Part shown: positions 7,919 to 16,831 of the stretch, piece after piece
Layout of the letters: every line of letters starts with the position of its first letter
Position numbering within the stretch: the first letter of the stretch is position 1
Origin: Candidatus Bathyarchaeota archaeon
GTDB lineage: Archaea > Thermoproteota > Bathyarchaeia > TCS64
NCBI GenBank assembly: GCA_018652685.1
Contig: JABIBQ010000050.1
Location: 1-56,248, forward strand
Length of the DNA stretch: 56,248 bases
Direction of reading: 5' to 3'
Program-made: the position numbers and the translations under genes
Notes under the pieces: model-generated
What the model was told of the DNA's origin: nothing
Database searches by the model: none
Seen by the model: only the letters and a program-made list of their open reading frames with translations

Positions 7919-8953
7919 GTGAATATCAGGCAAAACTCCAAGGTCATCGCGTTTGTTATGGTGATTATCATCGTCACGGGTGTATACATAAACTCGACAA
8001 CCAACCAGAGCGAGGTTGTCATCTACACCTCAGTTGACCAGATATACTCGGAGCCGGTTCTGGAGAATTTTGAGGCCATCACAGGAATTAAGGTCAAGGC
8101 CGTCTACGATGTTGAGGCGGCGAAGACAACAGGTCTCGTCAACAGGCTGATCGCAGAGAAGGGGAATCCCCTCGCTGATGTCTGGTGGAACGGTGAGATC
8201 GCCCAGACCATCCTACTCAAAGAAGAGGGCGTGCTGACCCCGTACAGCTCACCCGAGGCGAACGGTATCCCTTCCGCCTACATAGATATGGATGGGTACT
8301 GGACGGGGTTCGGGGGAAGAGCAAGAGTGTTGTTAGTCAATACAGATATGGTTTCGCCCGAGGACTATCCTGAATCAATCTTTGACCTTGTAGGGTACAT
8401 TGAGAACGGTTACAGCGTTGGCATAGCCTACCCTGTGTTCGGGACAACCGCGACCCATGTCGCAGCCCTTTACGCAGAATTAGGGCTTGAGGATGCTGAG
8501 CAGTTCTTGATGGACTTGAAAGAGGTGGGAGTCTTGGTCCTCGACGGGAACGGGGTTGTCAGGGACAGGGTTGCCCAGGGAATGATTGAGATGGGACTCA
8601 CTGATACGGACGACAGCATCGGGGCAATAGAGAGGGGAAGCCCGGTTGAGATGGTATTCCTCGACCAGGGTTATGGCCAGATGGGCACGTTGAAGATTCC
8701 CAACACGGTGGGGATGGTAAAAGAAGGCCCCAATCCAGATGAGGCGAAGATGCTCATTGATTACCTCCTGAGCGAGAGGAACGTAGCTGACCTTGTTGAT
8801 TCGGGCTGGTTCCAGCTACCGCTGAGGGATATCAACGTGAATCAGGAGTACTTTGACGCATCGGGCGTCAAGGGGATGGACGTAAACTACGTCGAGGTCT
8901 ACGAGTTCATCGAACAAGCCAAAAAGGACATGGCAGAGATATTTGTTCGATAG
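7919..8953 (+). CDS. ABC transporter substrate-binding protein (iron(III)/thiamine type)
   Basis: 344 residues from a GTG start. It begins with an uncleaved-looking signal anchor (about 8-25), then VVIYTSVDQIYSEPVLENFE, the classic opening of the AfuA/FbpA-ThiB extracellular binding family. ADVWWNGEIAQTILLKEEGVL and LPLRDIN further on also fit. There is no lipobox Cys, so the protein is probably held by its N-terminal helix outside the membrane. The following permease and ATPase complete an importer. A ferric-ion or organic-anion cargo is likely from family membership, but the binding residues cannot be confirmed by eye. Confidence 0.85.
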   Translation: MNIRQNSKVIAFVMVIIIVTGVYINSTTNQSEVVIYTSVDQIYSEPVLENFEAITGIKVKAVYDVEAAKTTGLVNRLIAEKGNPLADVWWNGEIAQTILLKEEGVLTPYSSPEANGIPSAYIDMDGYWTGFGGRARVLLVNTDMVSPEDYPESIFDLVGYIENGYSVGIAYPVFGTTATHVAALYAELGLEDAEQFLMDLKEVGVLVLDGNGVVRDRVAQGMIEMGLTDTDDSIGAIERGSPVEMVFLDQGYGQMGTLKIPNTVGMVKEGPNPDEAKMLIDYLLSERNVADLVDSGWFQLPLRDINVNQEYFDASGVKGMDVNYVEVYEFIEQAKKDMAEIFVR

Positions 8954-8956
8954 CAC

Positions 8957-10531
8957 ATGGGGGAGACAACCGTATCAACGGGGAAAAGGCCTGATCTCTC
9001 GTCCGTTGCATCTTTCATTTTGTTGTTTATATTTTTCATGCCCCTAGTCCAGTCGATAGCGCAAACAGCCATGGATGCGTTGGGTGACCCGGAGATTGTC
9101 TGGCTGGCGGTTCCCGTGGGAAGGAGGCTTACCTTGCTGGTGAACAGCTTCGGGTTGGCCGCCTCTGTTTCCCTTTCCGTGGCGGTTCTTGGGGTACTGG
9201 CGGGGAGCTACCTCCTATCAATCAACGAGGGGTTCTGGGGAAAGGCAAGGTGGGCATTGATGCTAACGGCCCCGGTTCCCCCGTACATCCACGCACTGAC
9301 ATGGTCAACGACTATGATGTTTCTCAAGGACAGCCTTGGGGCGTACGGCTCAAGTATTCCCCTTTCTGGTTTCTTCATGAGTTACTGCGTCAACGTGCTG
9401 GCATACCTGCCACTTGGAGTCGGGCTTGCCATGGTTGGGTTCATGCTAGTGGAGTCAGAGGCGGTTGAGGCGGCGAGACTCGTTAAAGATGATTACAGGG
9501 TCTTCACCGATATCGTGCTGCCCCTTGCCATGCCCACGATATCAACGGTTCTGGGCCTGGTGTTCATCCTGGTGGTCACTGATTTCAGCGTCCCGACGCT
9601 CTACAGCTTCAACGTTTACAGCCTTGAGGTGTTCAGTGAGTTCAGCGCTTCCAACAGCACGTCGAACAGCCTGTTGCTTTCACTGCCAACGCTGGCGGCT
9701 ACCTTTGCATTACTCTCAGTTTCCATCAGGGGGCTGCGATCAACGGTTCAGAGCAGCAGCGTCGCTAGATTCAGCGGGTTCAATGGTTGGAGATTGCCTG
9801 AGTGGTTTGAGGGGGCACAGGTGACAGCGGTGTTGGTTTGTGTCGCCCAGTTCGTTCTGCTAGTGGGGGGCTTGATTGTTGAAACGGGTTCGCCTCAGAG
9901 TCTTTGGTTCGCTTTGACGGCTGGCTCAGATGATGTCGTCACGACCCTGATTATCAGCATCTCAGGGGCCATCATAGGAGGTGCTCTGGGATACTTGTTG
10001 ATGGAGAAGCTTGAGGAGGGGGCACAGTGGTGGTTCCTGCTTTCCTTACCCCTTGCACTCCCGTCATCACTGGTCGGGATCAGCCTAATACTCGGTTACA
10101 ACACATGGCTACCAGCGGTCTACGGGACCATGTTGATGCCTGTGATTGCCGTCGTCACCCGTTTCACATCGTTGGCGGCCATCATAGTCTACGCCCAGAA
10201 AAGAAAGATGAACAGATTGTTATTCGATGCGGCGGAACTCTTCGAGGTGAGGAAAAACGATGCGCTGTGGAGGGTCAAACTGCCCCTCCAAATGCAAGGA
10301 ATAACAGCGGCCGCACTGATTCTCTTCGCATTCAGCCTTGGGGAGCTGGGGGCAACCCTCCTAGTCGTCCCTCCTGGAAGCGAGACTTTAACGATAAGGA
10401 TATTCAATTATCTCCACTACGGTGGAAGCGAGGAGGTCGCGGGACTGTGCCTCGTCATGGCCGTGGTCATGATGACGCTAAGCGGGCTCGCTGCCTACGC
10501 GTACAACTTGAGCGAGGGGAAAATGAAATGA
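8957..10531 (+). CDS. ABC transporter permease, fused two-domain FbpB/ThiP type
   Basis: 524 residues with about 12 hydrophobic helices, consistent with two fused permease halves, as in iron(III) and thiamine importers. Each half carries an EAA-like loop: EAARLVKDDYRVFTDIVLPLAMP in the first and DAAELFEVRKNDALWRVKLPLQ in the second, both facing the ATPase. It starts 3 bp after the binding protein gene and its stop overlaps the ATPase start, so translation is probably coupled. Confidence 0.9.
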   Translation: MGETTVSTGKRPDLSSVASFILLFIFFMPLVQSIAQTAMDALGDPEIVWLAVPVGRRLTLLVNSFGLAASVSLSVAVLGVLAGSYLLSINEGFWGKARWALMLTAPVPPYIHALTWSTTMMFLKDSLGAYGSSIPLSGFFMSYCVNVLAYLPLGVGLAMVGFMLVESEAVEAARLVKDDYRVFTDIVLPLAMPTISTVLGLVFILVVTDFSVPTLYSFNVYSLEVFSEFSASNSTSNSLLLSLPTLAATFALLSVSIRGLRSTVQSSSVARFSGFNGWRLPEWFEGAQVTAVLVCVAQFVLLVGGLIVETGSPQSLWFALTAGSDDVVTTLIISISGAIIGGALGYLLMEKLEEGAQWWFLLSLPLALPSSLVGISLILGYNTWLPAVYGTMLMPVIAVVTRFTSLAAIIVYAQKRKMNRLLFDAAELFEVRKNDALWRVKLPLQMQGITAAALILFAFSLGELGATLLVVPPGSETLTIRIFNYLHYGGSEEVAGLCLVMAVVMMTLSGLAAYAYNLSEGKMK

Positions 10532-11160
10532 TCAAGGTAGAGGGAGTAGCTAAGAGCTATGGCAGTATCAAGGTGCTTGACAACGTGAGCCTTGAGATAA
10601 AGGCAGGAAAGACAGTTGGAATCGTCGGCCCAAGCGGTAGTGGCAAGACTACCCTCCTCAGGGTGATCGCAGGGCTGGATACAGCCGACAGGGGCATCGT
10701 GACAATTGACGGAATACCTGCCTCGATCCCTGAGCTAGTCATCGGACCCTCCGGGAGGAACATCAGCGCAGTTTTCCAAGTCCCGGCCCTCTGGCCTCAC
10801 ATGACGGTCCAGGAGAACCTGGACTATGTCCATACAAGGGAGAGGGGGAACGCCAAAGGTTTGATGGAGAGCGTCGGGCTTAGCATGCTGGTTGACCGAA
10901 ATCCAAGCGAGCTCAGCGGTGGGGAGGCTAGGAGGGTGAGCATTGTCAGGGGGCTGCTAGCGGACAGGAAATATCTTCTCATGGACGAGCCGCTGGTGAA
11001 CCTGAACCCCCAACTCAAGAGCATGCTGCACGAGGTCATCATGGAGTGGACCGTGGGAAAAAGGATGGGCGTCCTGTACATCACCCACGACAGGAAAGAG
11101 TTGGACTACGCCGACATTGTTTACGTTTTAAGCCACGGGCTTCTTGAGACTGAGAGCTAA
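10528..11160 (+). CDS. ABC transporter ATP-binding protein
   Basis: 210 residues starting at the ATG that overlaps the permease stop (ATGA). All motor motifs are present: Walker A GPSGSGKTT (about 34-42), Q-loop region AVFQVPALWPHMT, signature LSGGEARRVS, Walker B YLLMDEP, and the switch His of YITHD. It lacks the C-terminal TOBE extension common in the iron and sugar importers, which makes it short for the FbpC group. It energises the preceding permease. A longer reading frame upstream in the same frame is only a shadow of the permease gene. Confidence 0.92.
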   Translation: MIKVEGVAKSYGSIKVLDNVSLEIKAGKTVGIVGPSGSGKTTLLRVIAGLDTADRGIVTIDGIPASIPELVIGPSGRNISAVFQVPALWPHMTVQENLDYVHTRERGNAKGLMESVGLSMLVDRNPSELSGGEARRVSIVRGLLADRKYLLMDEPLVNLNPQLKSMLHEVIMEWTVGKRMGVLYITHDRKELDYADIVYVLSHGLLETES

Positions 11161-11230
11161 TTTTCTTTCACATAACAAAACGGTGAATATACTTTAATGA
11201 TTGTTCAACTGTGTTCAATAAAGTGGTTAT

Positions 11231-12979
11231 ATGGTAGAGCAGGAACGAGGGCCACAGAGCTTTGTCGAATTCATTGGCATGATAATTAAGGCGTACATCT
11301 CGGGAATTCCGAGCGTCATCAAAGGCATGATTGTGTCGGTGATTGTCTCGGCGGTAATGAGCAACGCCATTCACTTCTATTTGATTGGGTGGGTAAACGA
11401 CGGCTGGAATGACGGTGGAAACCCATGGCTTGACCCTATGCTGTTCCTGACAAGCCAGCCAAACAGCCCCAAGGTGATGCTGGCCTACTTCATGATAACT
11501 TACCTGTTCTGGTGGGTCATAGGGATGTTCAGGTCAAAGGGAATCGGCGAAACAATCAAGATGATTGCCACGTCCCCAATCTGGATCATCAAGAGCCTGA
11601 CATCGATTGGCTTCGCAGTCCTGCCCATGCTCATGGGAGGACTTGCCGTAAGCTTCGTCCTAGGACTAACGGTGTTGACCAAGGTAACCTCAATCACAAT
11701 GTTCCTCATGATGCTCACGGTTTTGATCTCGCAGGAAGAGAGTCTCATCATAATGGGTCTCCAGCTTGGGTTCAAAGACGTATCAGGGCTCGTGAACAGG
11801 AACCAGCAGCCCCAGATACCCTCCGCACATATTCCATCTGCAGCGATCACCGGGGCATGCATCGGCTTCGGGTACATGGCATTCTTCAACACAAACCCCA
11901 TGGTCATCGGTGGAATAGCCCTCCTCTCGATCGCTGGGCTGGTCTACATGTTCATGCAGAGCAGGAAAGGCCCCCAGACAGCTGTGATATGCACACTCAT
12001 AGTAGTGATCTCAGCAGTCGCGATAATGGCCCCGGTGGCCTTCGCCGACGACGGGGGAATACCGGAGAACGGCGGGTGGGGTAGCCTTGCATCAAACCCA
12101 TGGCTAATCAACCAGTTGATCAGTAAGGGATATCCTGCTTCAATAGCAGCTTCTCTCGCAGCCGCAATAATCTCTGGAATGTTTTCTCCTCCGGTTTTAT
12201 CCAAGATCAAGCCTTTGGGAGATGGTTACGTCCAGAAAGACTGGAAGAGTTGGACTAAGGACGGTAAGGTAGATATTGATACCCGGTTTAAGGAAGACCC
12301 TCAGGGGCAATGGGAAACACCAGATGGGAAAAAATGGAGCCCAGAATCCCAAGAAGGGGTTGGGCTTACTAAAACCATCATCGACGCAGAGGATAGCAAG
12401 CTCCTTGGGGACAAGGTGAGGATATTCACTCAAGAACCCCCTAAAGACCAGAAACTGATAACGGATATCACTGATGGCATCAAGGATTTAGGAAGGGATA
12501 ACGTTGACAATCTTCACCCGGATAACTGGAAAAACCTTACTCCGGACGAGAAGGGGAAGGTCATGGAGAAAATCAGCGATGTCCTAAAGGACAAACTTGG
12601 GCTAGACTACAAGTTGGACCTGTATAGCAATGAACAAAAACCAGGTCTTGGAGGAAGCTGGAGTAGGGGTACTAAGGGAGACCCAAACGATCCAAACGTT
12701 CTAAAAATAAACACGTCAGGAAATGCCTTCAAAGACCCGAGAGAGGCAATCAGGACCCTCATACACGAAACAAGGCATGGTTATCAGGAGAAGGTTCAGG
12801 ACCCGAACGGAACAGATTACGAGCAGATGTGCGAGTACAACGACACGAACTATGTACGCTCAGGCTCAGACTATGTCAGGTACAATGAACAGTACGTGGA
12901 GAGGGACTCACGGAATTTCGGCCACAATACCACAAACCAGCTGATTGGTGAACTGAACAAGATGTGGTCGGGAGAATAG
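11231..12979 (+). CDS. Multi-pass membrane protein with C-terminal HExxH metallopeptidase-like domain
   Basis: 582 residues, family not recognised. Residues about 25-270 hold six to eight hydrophobic segments, the last ending PVAFA-DDGG (A272/D273), which looks like a signal-peptidase site. The next 310 residues are soluble and rich in W, D and K. Near the end is LIHETRHGYQ, with H512, E513 and H516 forming an HExxH zinc motif, and YVERDSRNF with E557 about 40 residues on as a possible third ligand. That HExxH...Y-x-x-Q-x-x-E-x-D-x-x-F layout is reminiscent of toxin-like metallopeptidases. A membrane-delivered or secreted peptidase effector is inference. A 159-residue protein follows after 11 bp and might be its partner or immunity protein. 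Confidence 0.7.
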   Translation: MVEQERGPQSFVEFIGMIIKAYISGIPSVIKGMIVSVIVSAVMSNAIHFYLIGWVNDGWNDGGNPWLDPMLFLTSQPNSPKVMLAYFMITYLFWWVIGMFRSKGIGETIKMIATSPIWIIKSLTSIGFAVLPMLMGGLAVSFVLGLTVLTKVTSITMFLMMLTVLISQEESLIIMGLQLGFKDVSGLVNRNQQPQIPSAHIPSAAITGACIGFGYMAFFNTNPMVIGGIALLSIAGLVYMFMQSRKGPQTAVICTLIVVISAVAIMAPVAFADDGGIPENGGWGSLASNPWLINQLISKGYPASIAASLAAAIISGMFSPPVLSKIKPLGDGYVQKDWKSWTKDGKVDIDTRFKEDPQGQWETPDGKKWSPESQEGVGLTKTIIDAEDSKLLGDKVRIFTQEPPKDQKLITDITDGIKDLGRDNVDNLHPDNWKNLTPDEKGKVMEKISDVLKDKLGLDYKLDLYSNEQKPGLGGSWSRGTKGDPNDPNVLKINTSGNAFKDPREAIRTLIHETRHGYQEKVQDPNGTDYEQMCEYNDTNYVRSGSDYVRYNEQYVERDSRNFGHNTTNQLIGELNKMWSGE

Positions 12980-12990
12980 GAGGAAGAAAA

Positions 12991-13470
12991 ATGGCAACTA
13001 GAGAAAAAAATAATTATCTTGTAAACGAGTTGACGGCAAGATACGGCTTCGAGAGAGGCCATGCACTGGATGCGGCTGAGAGATTGATGCGCCATCACGG
13101 GATATACAATGACTTTGTGCAGTACAACCAGACGGGGCAAGTCTCTGACAACAAATATGGTGGATACACATTGGCTCAACTCGTCAATGATTACCAACTG
13201 GAGCCGATTGGTGCGTTCCTGATGCTTGTCGAGCTGGAAACGGACGCCGTGCAGGGACAATATTACCTCAACCAGATAATCCAGCATGGACACCGCGTGA
13301 AAACAGTTGACGAAGACGGGGACGAAGTCGTTGAGTTTAGAACTGTTGCTTCGCCAGTTCGGGAAGACATGGCCCCCAATAACCCAAACTGCCCAAAGTG
13401 CAACAGCGAGCTTACATGGATTGACCAGTACAAACGCTGGTACTGCTACGAGTGTAAGGAATACGTCTAA
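12991..13470 (+). CDS. Small protein with C-terminal zinc ribbon, partner of the HExxH membrane protein
   Basis: 159 residues starting at an ATG preceded by a strong Shine-Dalgarno run (AGGAGGAAG), unlike most genes here. The N-terminal 110 residues are helical and acidic with an ARYGFERGHALDAAERLMRH segment. The C-terminus is a zinc ribbon with C134, C137, C152 and C155 (CPKC...CYEC). It lies 11 bp after the HExxH protein gene, so the two are almost certainly co-expressed. An immunity or chaperone role would fit a toxin-type cassette, but nothing in the sequence proves it. A decayed copy of the zinc ribbon lies about 1.1 kb downstream. Confidence 0.75.
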   Translation: MATREKNNYLVNELTARYGFERGHALDAAERLMRHHGIYNDFVQYNQTGQVSDNKYGGYTLAQLVNDYQLEPIGAFLMLVELETDAVQGQYYLNQIIQHGHRVKTVDEDGDEVVEFRTVASPVREDMAPNNPNCPKCNSELTWIDQYKRWYCYECKEYV

Positions 13471-13537
13471 TCCCGCGCAGGGACACCTCCCTCTGTCTGG
13501 TTAACTTGATAAGCCACACAGTTGACTTTTCTCCGTA

Positions 13538-14551
13538 TTGAGCTCCGGTAAAAACATCACCCCGATCGTCGTCATTGGATTTGTAGTACTGCTACTTGGG
13601 GCCATGGCTATTCTTGGTGAATCCGATTCAAAAGAGATTGAGCCCCCTGTGTGGGATATTATACGCCCTCCCAGTGACGTGACGTCAATGGTGGACGCCG
13701 GGGACACTATCTGGGTGGGCGGTAAAGACGGGGTTATCGGCATCAACAAGTCCAGCCACGAACTGGTTGAGTTCCCGTGCGAGCAACGGCTCACATACAC
13801 GAGGAACATGCTGTGGGAGGACGGTGTGCTCTGGATCGGCCACGACAGGGGACTTACGAGGTGGACCGAGGACGGGTGGTACACATACACGGAGGAAGAC
13901 GATATAGTTACTAACAGGATTAACTGGGTAATGAGGGATAACAGGGGAACACTCTGGGCTGGGACATGGCATGGGGCTTACTTCAACAACGGCTCAGGCT
14001 GGGGTAGACTAACGACCGAGGACGGCCTCATCAATGACAACGTCAACACCATAAAACAACACAGCGGCGGGGCCATCTGGTTCGGCAGCTACACGACGCC
14101 GGAAGGAGGCATCAGTGTACTGGATAACGGAGAGTGGCAGTATTTTTCAACCGCAAACGGGCTCGTTCACAACAACATTGTCCAGTTCTATGAGGACAAC
14201 GACGGCTCTATGTGGGCCAGTACTGGGTTGATGAACGTTGGAGCCGGGACGAGGTTCCAGAAAGATGGCGATGCATGGGAGATCGTGGACACGTTGACAT
14301 CAGAGGACGGTATACCGGAGGGAAAGGTGAGGTCAATCTTCAGGGATTCCGGCGAGGCACTCTGGGTTGGAACTGAGGACAAGGGTATGGCACTCATCGA
14401 CGACAACGGGATCAGGGTCATTTCCGTGGATGACGGCCTGAGCCATGACGAAGTGAAAGTATATCTTGAGGACGGGCTTGGCTACCTCTGGTTGGGTACC
14501 AGGGACGGGATCACATTGCTGACCAGGGACGATATCAGGAATATTCAGTGA
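13538..14551 (+). CDS. Membrane-anchored beta-propeller (two-component-regulator-propeller type repeats)
   Basis: 337 residues from a TTG start. Residues about 6-24 form one transmembrane anchor, and the rest is outside the membrane. About seven blades repeat the pattern LW-(V/I/A)-G-T/H...G-(L/V)...W...T-x-x-D/N-G-L, e.g. GVLWIGHDRGL, GTLWAGTWHGA, EALWVGTEDKG and YLWLGTRDGI. This is the Reg_prop repeat seen in sensor ectodomains, but no kinase or other effector domain is attached. It is the third gene in line after the HExxH protein (67-bp gap) and may serve as a surface receptor or adhesion module. Confidence 0.8.
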   Translation: MSSGKNITPIVVIGFVVLLLGAMAILGESDSKEIEPPVWDIIRPPSDVTSMVDAGDTIWVGGKDGVIGINKSSHELVEFPCEQRLTYTRNMLWEDGVLWIGHDRGLTRWTEDGWYTYTEEDDIVTNRINWVMRDNRGTLWAGTWHGAYFNNGSGWGRLTTEDGLINDNVNTIKQHSGGAIWFGSYTTPEGGISVLDNGEWQYFSTANGLVHNNIVQFYEDNDGSMWASTGLMNVGAGTRFQKDGDAWEIVDTLTSEDGIPEGKVRSIFRDSGEALWVGTEDKGMALIDDNGIRVISVDDGLSHDEVKVYLEDGLGYLWLGTRDGITLLTRDDIRNIQ

Positions 14552-14605
14552 ACTGGAGATTAGCGTACGCCAACCACTGAACAGAAGCAAACAAAGGCTC
14601 ATTTC

Positions 14606-14683
14606 TGTCCAACTAGCGTAAGACTCTCTACGTGGGTCAAATAGTACAAGCGGTGGTACTGCTACAGTTTGAGAATGTACCTG
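14606..14683 (+). pseudogene. Degenerate copy of the zinc-ribbon C-terminus
   Basis: Translated from 14606 the sequence reads CP..., then TWVK, an amber stop, and YKRWYCY. It lines up with the last 26 residues of the zinc-ribbon protein at 12991-13470 (CPKC...TWIDQYKRWYCYECKEYV). DNA identity is highest over TACAAGCGGTGGTACTGCTAC. Two of the four Cys codons are gone and a stop replaces Gln. It is a remnant of a second copy of the small partner gene, left after duplication, recombination or gene turnover in this cassette. Confidence 0.65.
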
Positions 14684-14769
14684 GAAGTCTAAATCTTTTC
14701 TATCCACCCATCAAACCTATTTCCATGACCCTCATATCTTCCCTATGGATGCGTTTTAAATCCGCCTAG

Positions 14770-15042
14770 GAAGCAGAAAACGTCGGAAAAAAGTACGCGG
14801 TATCCCCCAAGGTCCATTTCTGGGGAAACAGGGGGGCTGAAGCCTATATCGTCCTGAAGGTGCCGGAGGAAACCAAGTTCTGGTCCGTTTATATCGGTAG
14901 TAAACCTGAGAACACGTTCGGTGGAACCGAGTCCCGCCTTGAGTACATTGACAGCATCCACTCTCGCGAGATCAAGATAAGCTATGATAAAGTCGAGGAG
15001 GAAACGGCCCCCTGCGGTGCAAATTGCCTCACCTGCTCTTAA
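14770..15042 (+). pseudogene. Start-less open frame, probable gene remnant
   Basis: A frame of about 90 codons runs from just after an in-frame TAG (14767-14769) to a TAA at 15040-15042. It reads like coding sequence (KYAVSPKVHFWGN, FWSVYIGSKPENTFGG, APCGANCLTCS at the end). There is no ATG, GTG or TTG until a GTG near 14854. Upstream of the TAG the same frame has an ATG at 14725, giving MTLISSLW..., so a nonsense change in a slightly longer gene is possible. The ending CGANCLTC could bind metal. The family is not recognised. A short intact gene from GTG 14854 is the alternative. Confidence 0.35.
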
Positions 15043-15069
15043 TATGGGAAATATTCGGGGGCCCTGCAC

Positions 15070-16194
15070 TCAGTCTAGGTAATCCCTGACCATTTTTTCC
15101 ACCATCTCAGCGATGACTGGGCTTGATGTCAGGCCCGGTGATTCTATTCCAACGAGGTTGATGAAGCCAGGGAGTCCCATGTCCGTCTCGTGCCTTATCA
15201 CAAAGTCCTTTACGGGGTCACCCGGCCCCTGGAGCTTTGCCCTTAGCCCCGTCATATCGGGGTGCAGGTCATCCATCCTCACATCGGGGAAGTACTCGAC
15301 TATGTCCCGCCAGAACGGCTCCTTCTCGGACTCGACGGCGTAGTTGATCTCGTCGACGTAGAAGGCGTTGGGTCCGAACCTGAGACGGCCCGTTAGGTCG
15401 GGTACACTATGGATGCCCAGGCTGGCCGCGTCCTGCGGTGGGGGCGGGTAGATGAGCATCAATGCCGGTGGCTTACCTGTGAGGCTGAAGTACTCGCCCT
15501 TGCTCCAGTGGAGCCGGTATCCAGCCTTGTCGATATCAATTCCCGCCATCTCGGCTACCCTGTCGCTGAACAGGCCAGCGCTGTTGATTACAACCCTTGA
15601 CTCGATCTCGAACGGCTCGCCGCCGCTGTTCATCCTGACAATAAACCCGTCCTTGACCGGTTCGATCCCTGTGACCTCGGTGTCAAGCACCAACGGGTCG
15701 CTTCCCGCCTTCCTCCTCGCCTCCCTGTGGAAATGGTCCATGAGGCCGTGGGCGTCAACGATACCCGTGCTGGGGCTAAGTATTGCCTGGTCCGCCCTGA
15801 CGTTTGGCTCCAGTTTCTTGATCTGTTCAGTATCGATCATCTCAAGATCCCTTGCGCCGATGGATTTCGCGTGCTTAAGGATGCTGTCCAGCTGGGCTAC
15901 CTCGGCCTCGCCGTTGCCCACGATGAGCTTACCGCATCGCTTGTAAGGAACGTTGTGTTTTTCGCATATCTCGTAGACCATGGGGTTTGCCTTGACGCAG
16001 AGCTCTGCCTTCAGTGTCCCAGCGGGGTAGTATATGCCGGCGTGGATTACCTCGCTGTTCCTGCTGCTGGTACCCTGTCCGTAGACTTCCTCCTTTTCTA
16101 GGATGTACAGTTCCTTGCCCTTGTCCGCTATTGCAGCTCCGATGGCGAGTCCGACAACGCCAGCGCCGATGACCACTACGTCTACTTTGTCCAA
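15070..16194 (-). CDS. FAD-dependent oxidoreductase, L-2-hydroxyglutarate oxidase (LhgO)-like
   Basis: 374 residues of the D-amino-acid-oxidase/glycerol-3-phosphate dehydrogenase fold. The N-terminal dinucleotide motif VVIGAGVVGLAIG (about 6-18) is followed by the FAD ribose acid in LEKE. TSSRNSEVIHAGIYYPAG (about 43-60) is the segment typical of LhgO and related 2-hydroxyacid oxidases, and VVINSAGLFSD lies mid-protein. The C-terminus has GIESPGLTSSPVIAEMV, the second FAD-contact segment. It probably oxidises a 2-hydroxy acid; the physiological substrate and electron acceptor are unknown. It is transcribed alone. Confidence 0.82.
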   Translation of the reverse strand: MDKVDVVVIGAGVVGLAIGAAIADKGKELYILEKEEVYGQGTSSRNSEVIHAGIYYPAGTLKAELCVKANPMVYEICEKHNVPYKRCGKLIVGNGEAEVAQLDSILKHAKSIGARDLEMIDTEQIKKLEPNVRADQAILSPSTGIVDAHGLMDHFHREARRKAGSDPLVLDTEVTGIEPVKDGFIVRMNSGGEPFEIESRVVINSAGLFSDRVAEMAGIDIDKAGYRLHWSKGEYFSLTGKPPALMLIYPPPPQDAASLGIHSVPDLTGRLRFGPNAFYVDEINYAVESEKEPFWRDIVEYFPDVRMDDLHPDMTGLRAKLQGPGDPVKDFVIRHETDMGLPGFINLVGIESPGLTSSPVIAEMVEKMVRDYLD

Positions 16195-16258
16195 GCCTGA
16201 TCCATTGGAGATGGTGCTACTGGCTTAAAAATTATAAAATAAAAAGAGGTTGGAAGAA

Positions 16259-16792
16259 TTACTCTTCCTTGTACCATTCCTCAGGTGCGCTGTCGGTGGC
16301 CGGGTCGTATCCGTCTGGCAGGATAGCCTCGATGCCCAGGATCTCCGTGATGAAGACCTCGACTACGCCTTTTACGATGGAACCCTCGGTCAGGTGCCCA
16401 CCGACTGTTGGTACATCCCATGCGCCTCCAATTGCGTAGTGGATTGCTGGGAACGGTGTTGCCTTGCCGTCCTCGATCCTCGTGTGGATCATGCCGCTCA
16501 TACTGATGAGCATACTGAGGTTGTCGTAGGTGGCAGTCTTCTCCATGTGCCAGTTCTCAGGGTTCTCGGTGTCCGGGCACCAGAAGTACATCTTTGCTGG
16601 ACTGAAACCACCCATGAACGCTGCGTGGATCTTGCCGAAGGTGATCTCCTTATCAATGGCGAACTTCTGGACAGCCTTGTATACGTCGGCCCCGGTGGTC
16701 AACCTGATGATGAACTCCCTTCCCCTCTTGCACTCTACATAATGGTATGCGTCTTCGCTTACTGCATCGCTTTCCCATGCTGCTTTTGTCAT
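16259..16792 (-). CDS. PPC (DUF296) domain protein
   Basis: 177 residues. The core GREFIIRLTTGADVYKAVQKFA, followed by GKIHAAFMGGFSPAKMYFW and later VGGHLTEGSIVKGVVEVFITEI, matches the PPC/DUF296 fold, a trimeric beta domain. In plants it is fused to AT-hooks; in archaea and bacteria it stands alone. Longer N- and C-terminal tails than usual are present (an acidic tail DPATDSAPEEWYKEE), with no AT-hook. DNA binding is often assumed for the family but not shown for such stand-alone copies. A palindrome lies 40 bp upstream. Confidence 0.75.
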   Translation of the reverse strand: MTKAAWESDAVSEDAYHYVECKRGREFIIRLTTGADVYKAVQKFAIDKEITFGKIHAAFMGGFSPAKMYFWCPDTENPENWHMEKTATYDNLSMLISMSGMIHTRIEDGKATPFPAIHYAIGGAWDVPTVGGHLTEGSIVKGVVEVFITEILGIEAILPDGYDPATDSAPEEWYKEE

Positions 16793-16831
16793 TGTAAACC
16801 GTAGATACAGTACGGTGAATGTGTATAATAT

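Noticed and set aside
10027-10527. An N-terminal extension of the ABC ATPase
   Set aside because: This in-frame stretch overlaps the permease gene and has no ATPase-like sequence; the ATG at 10528 gives a normal N-terminus and a coupled start.
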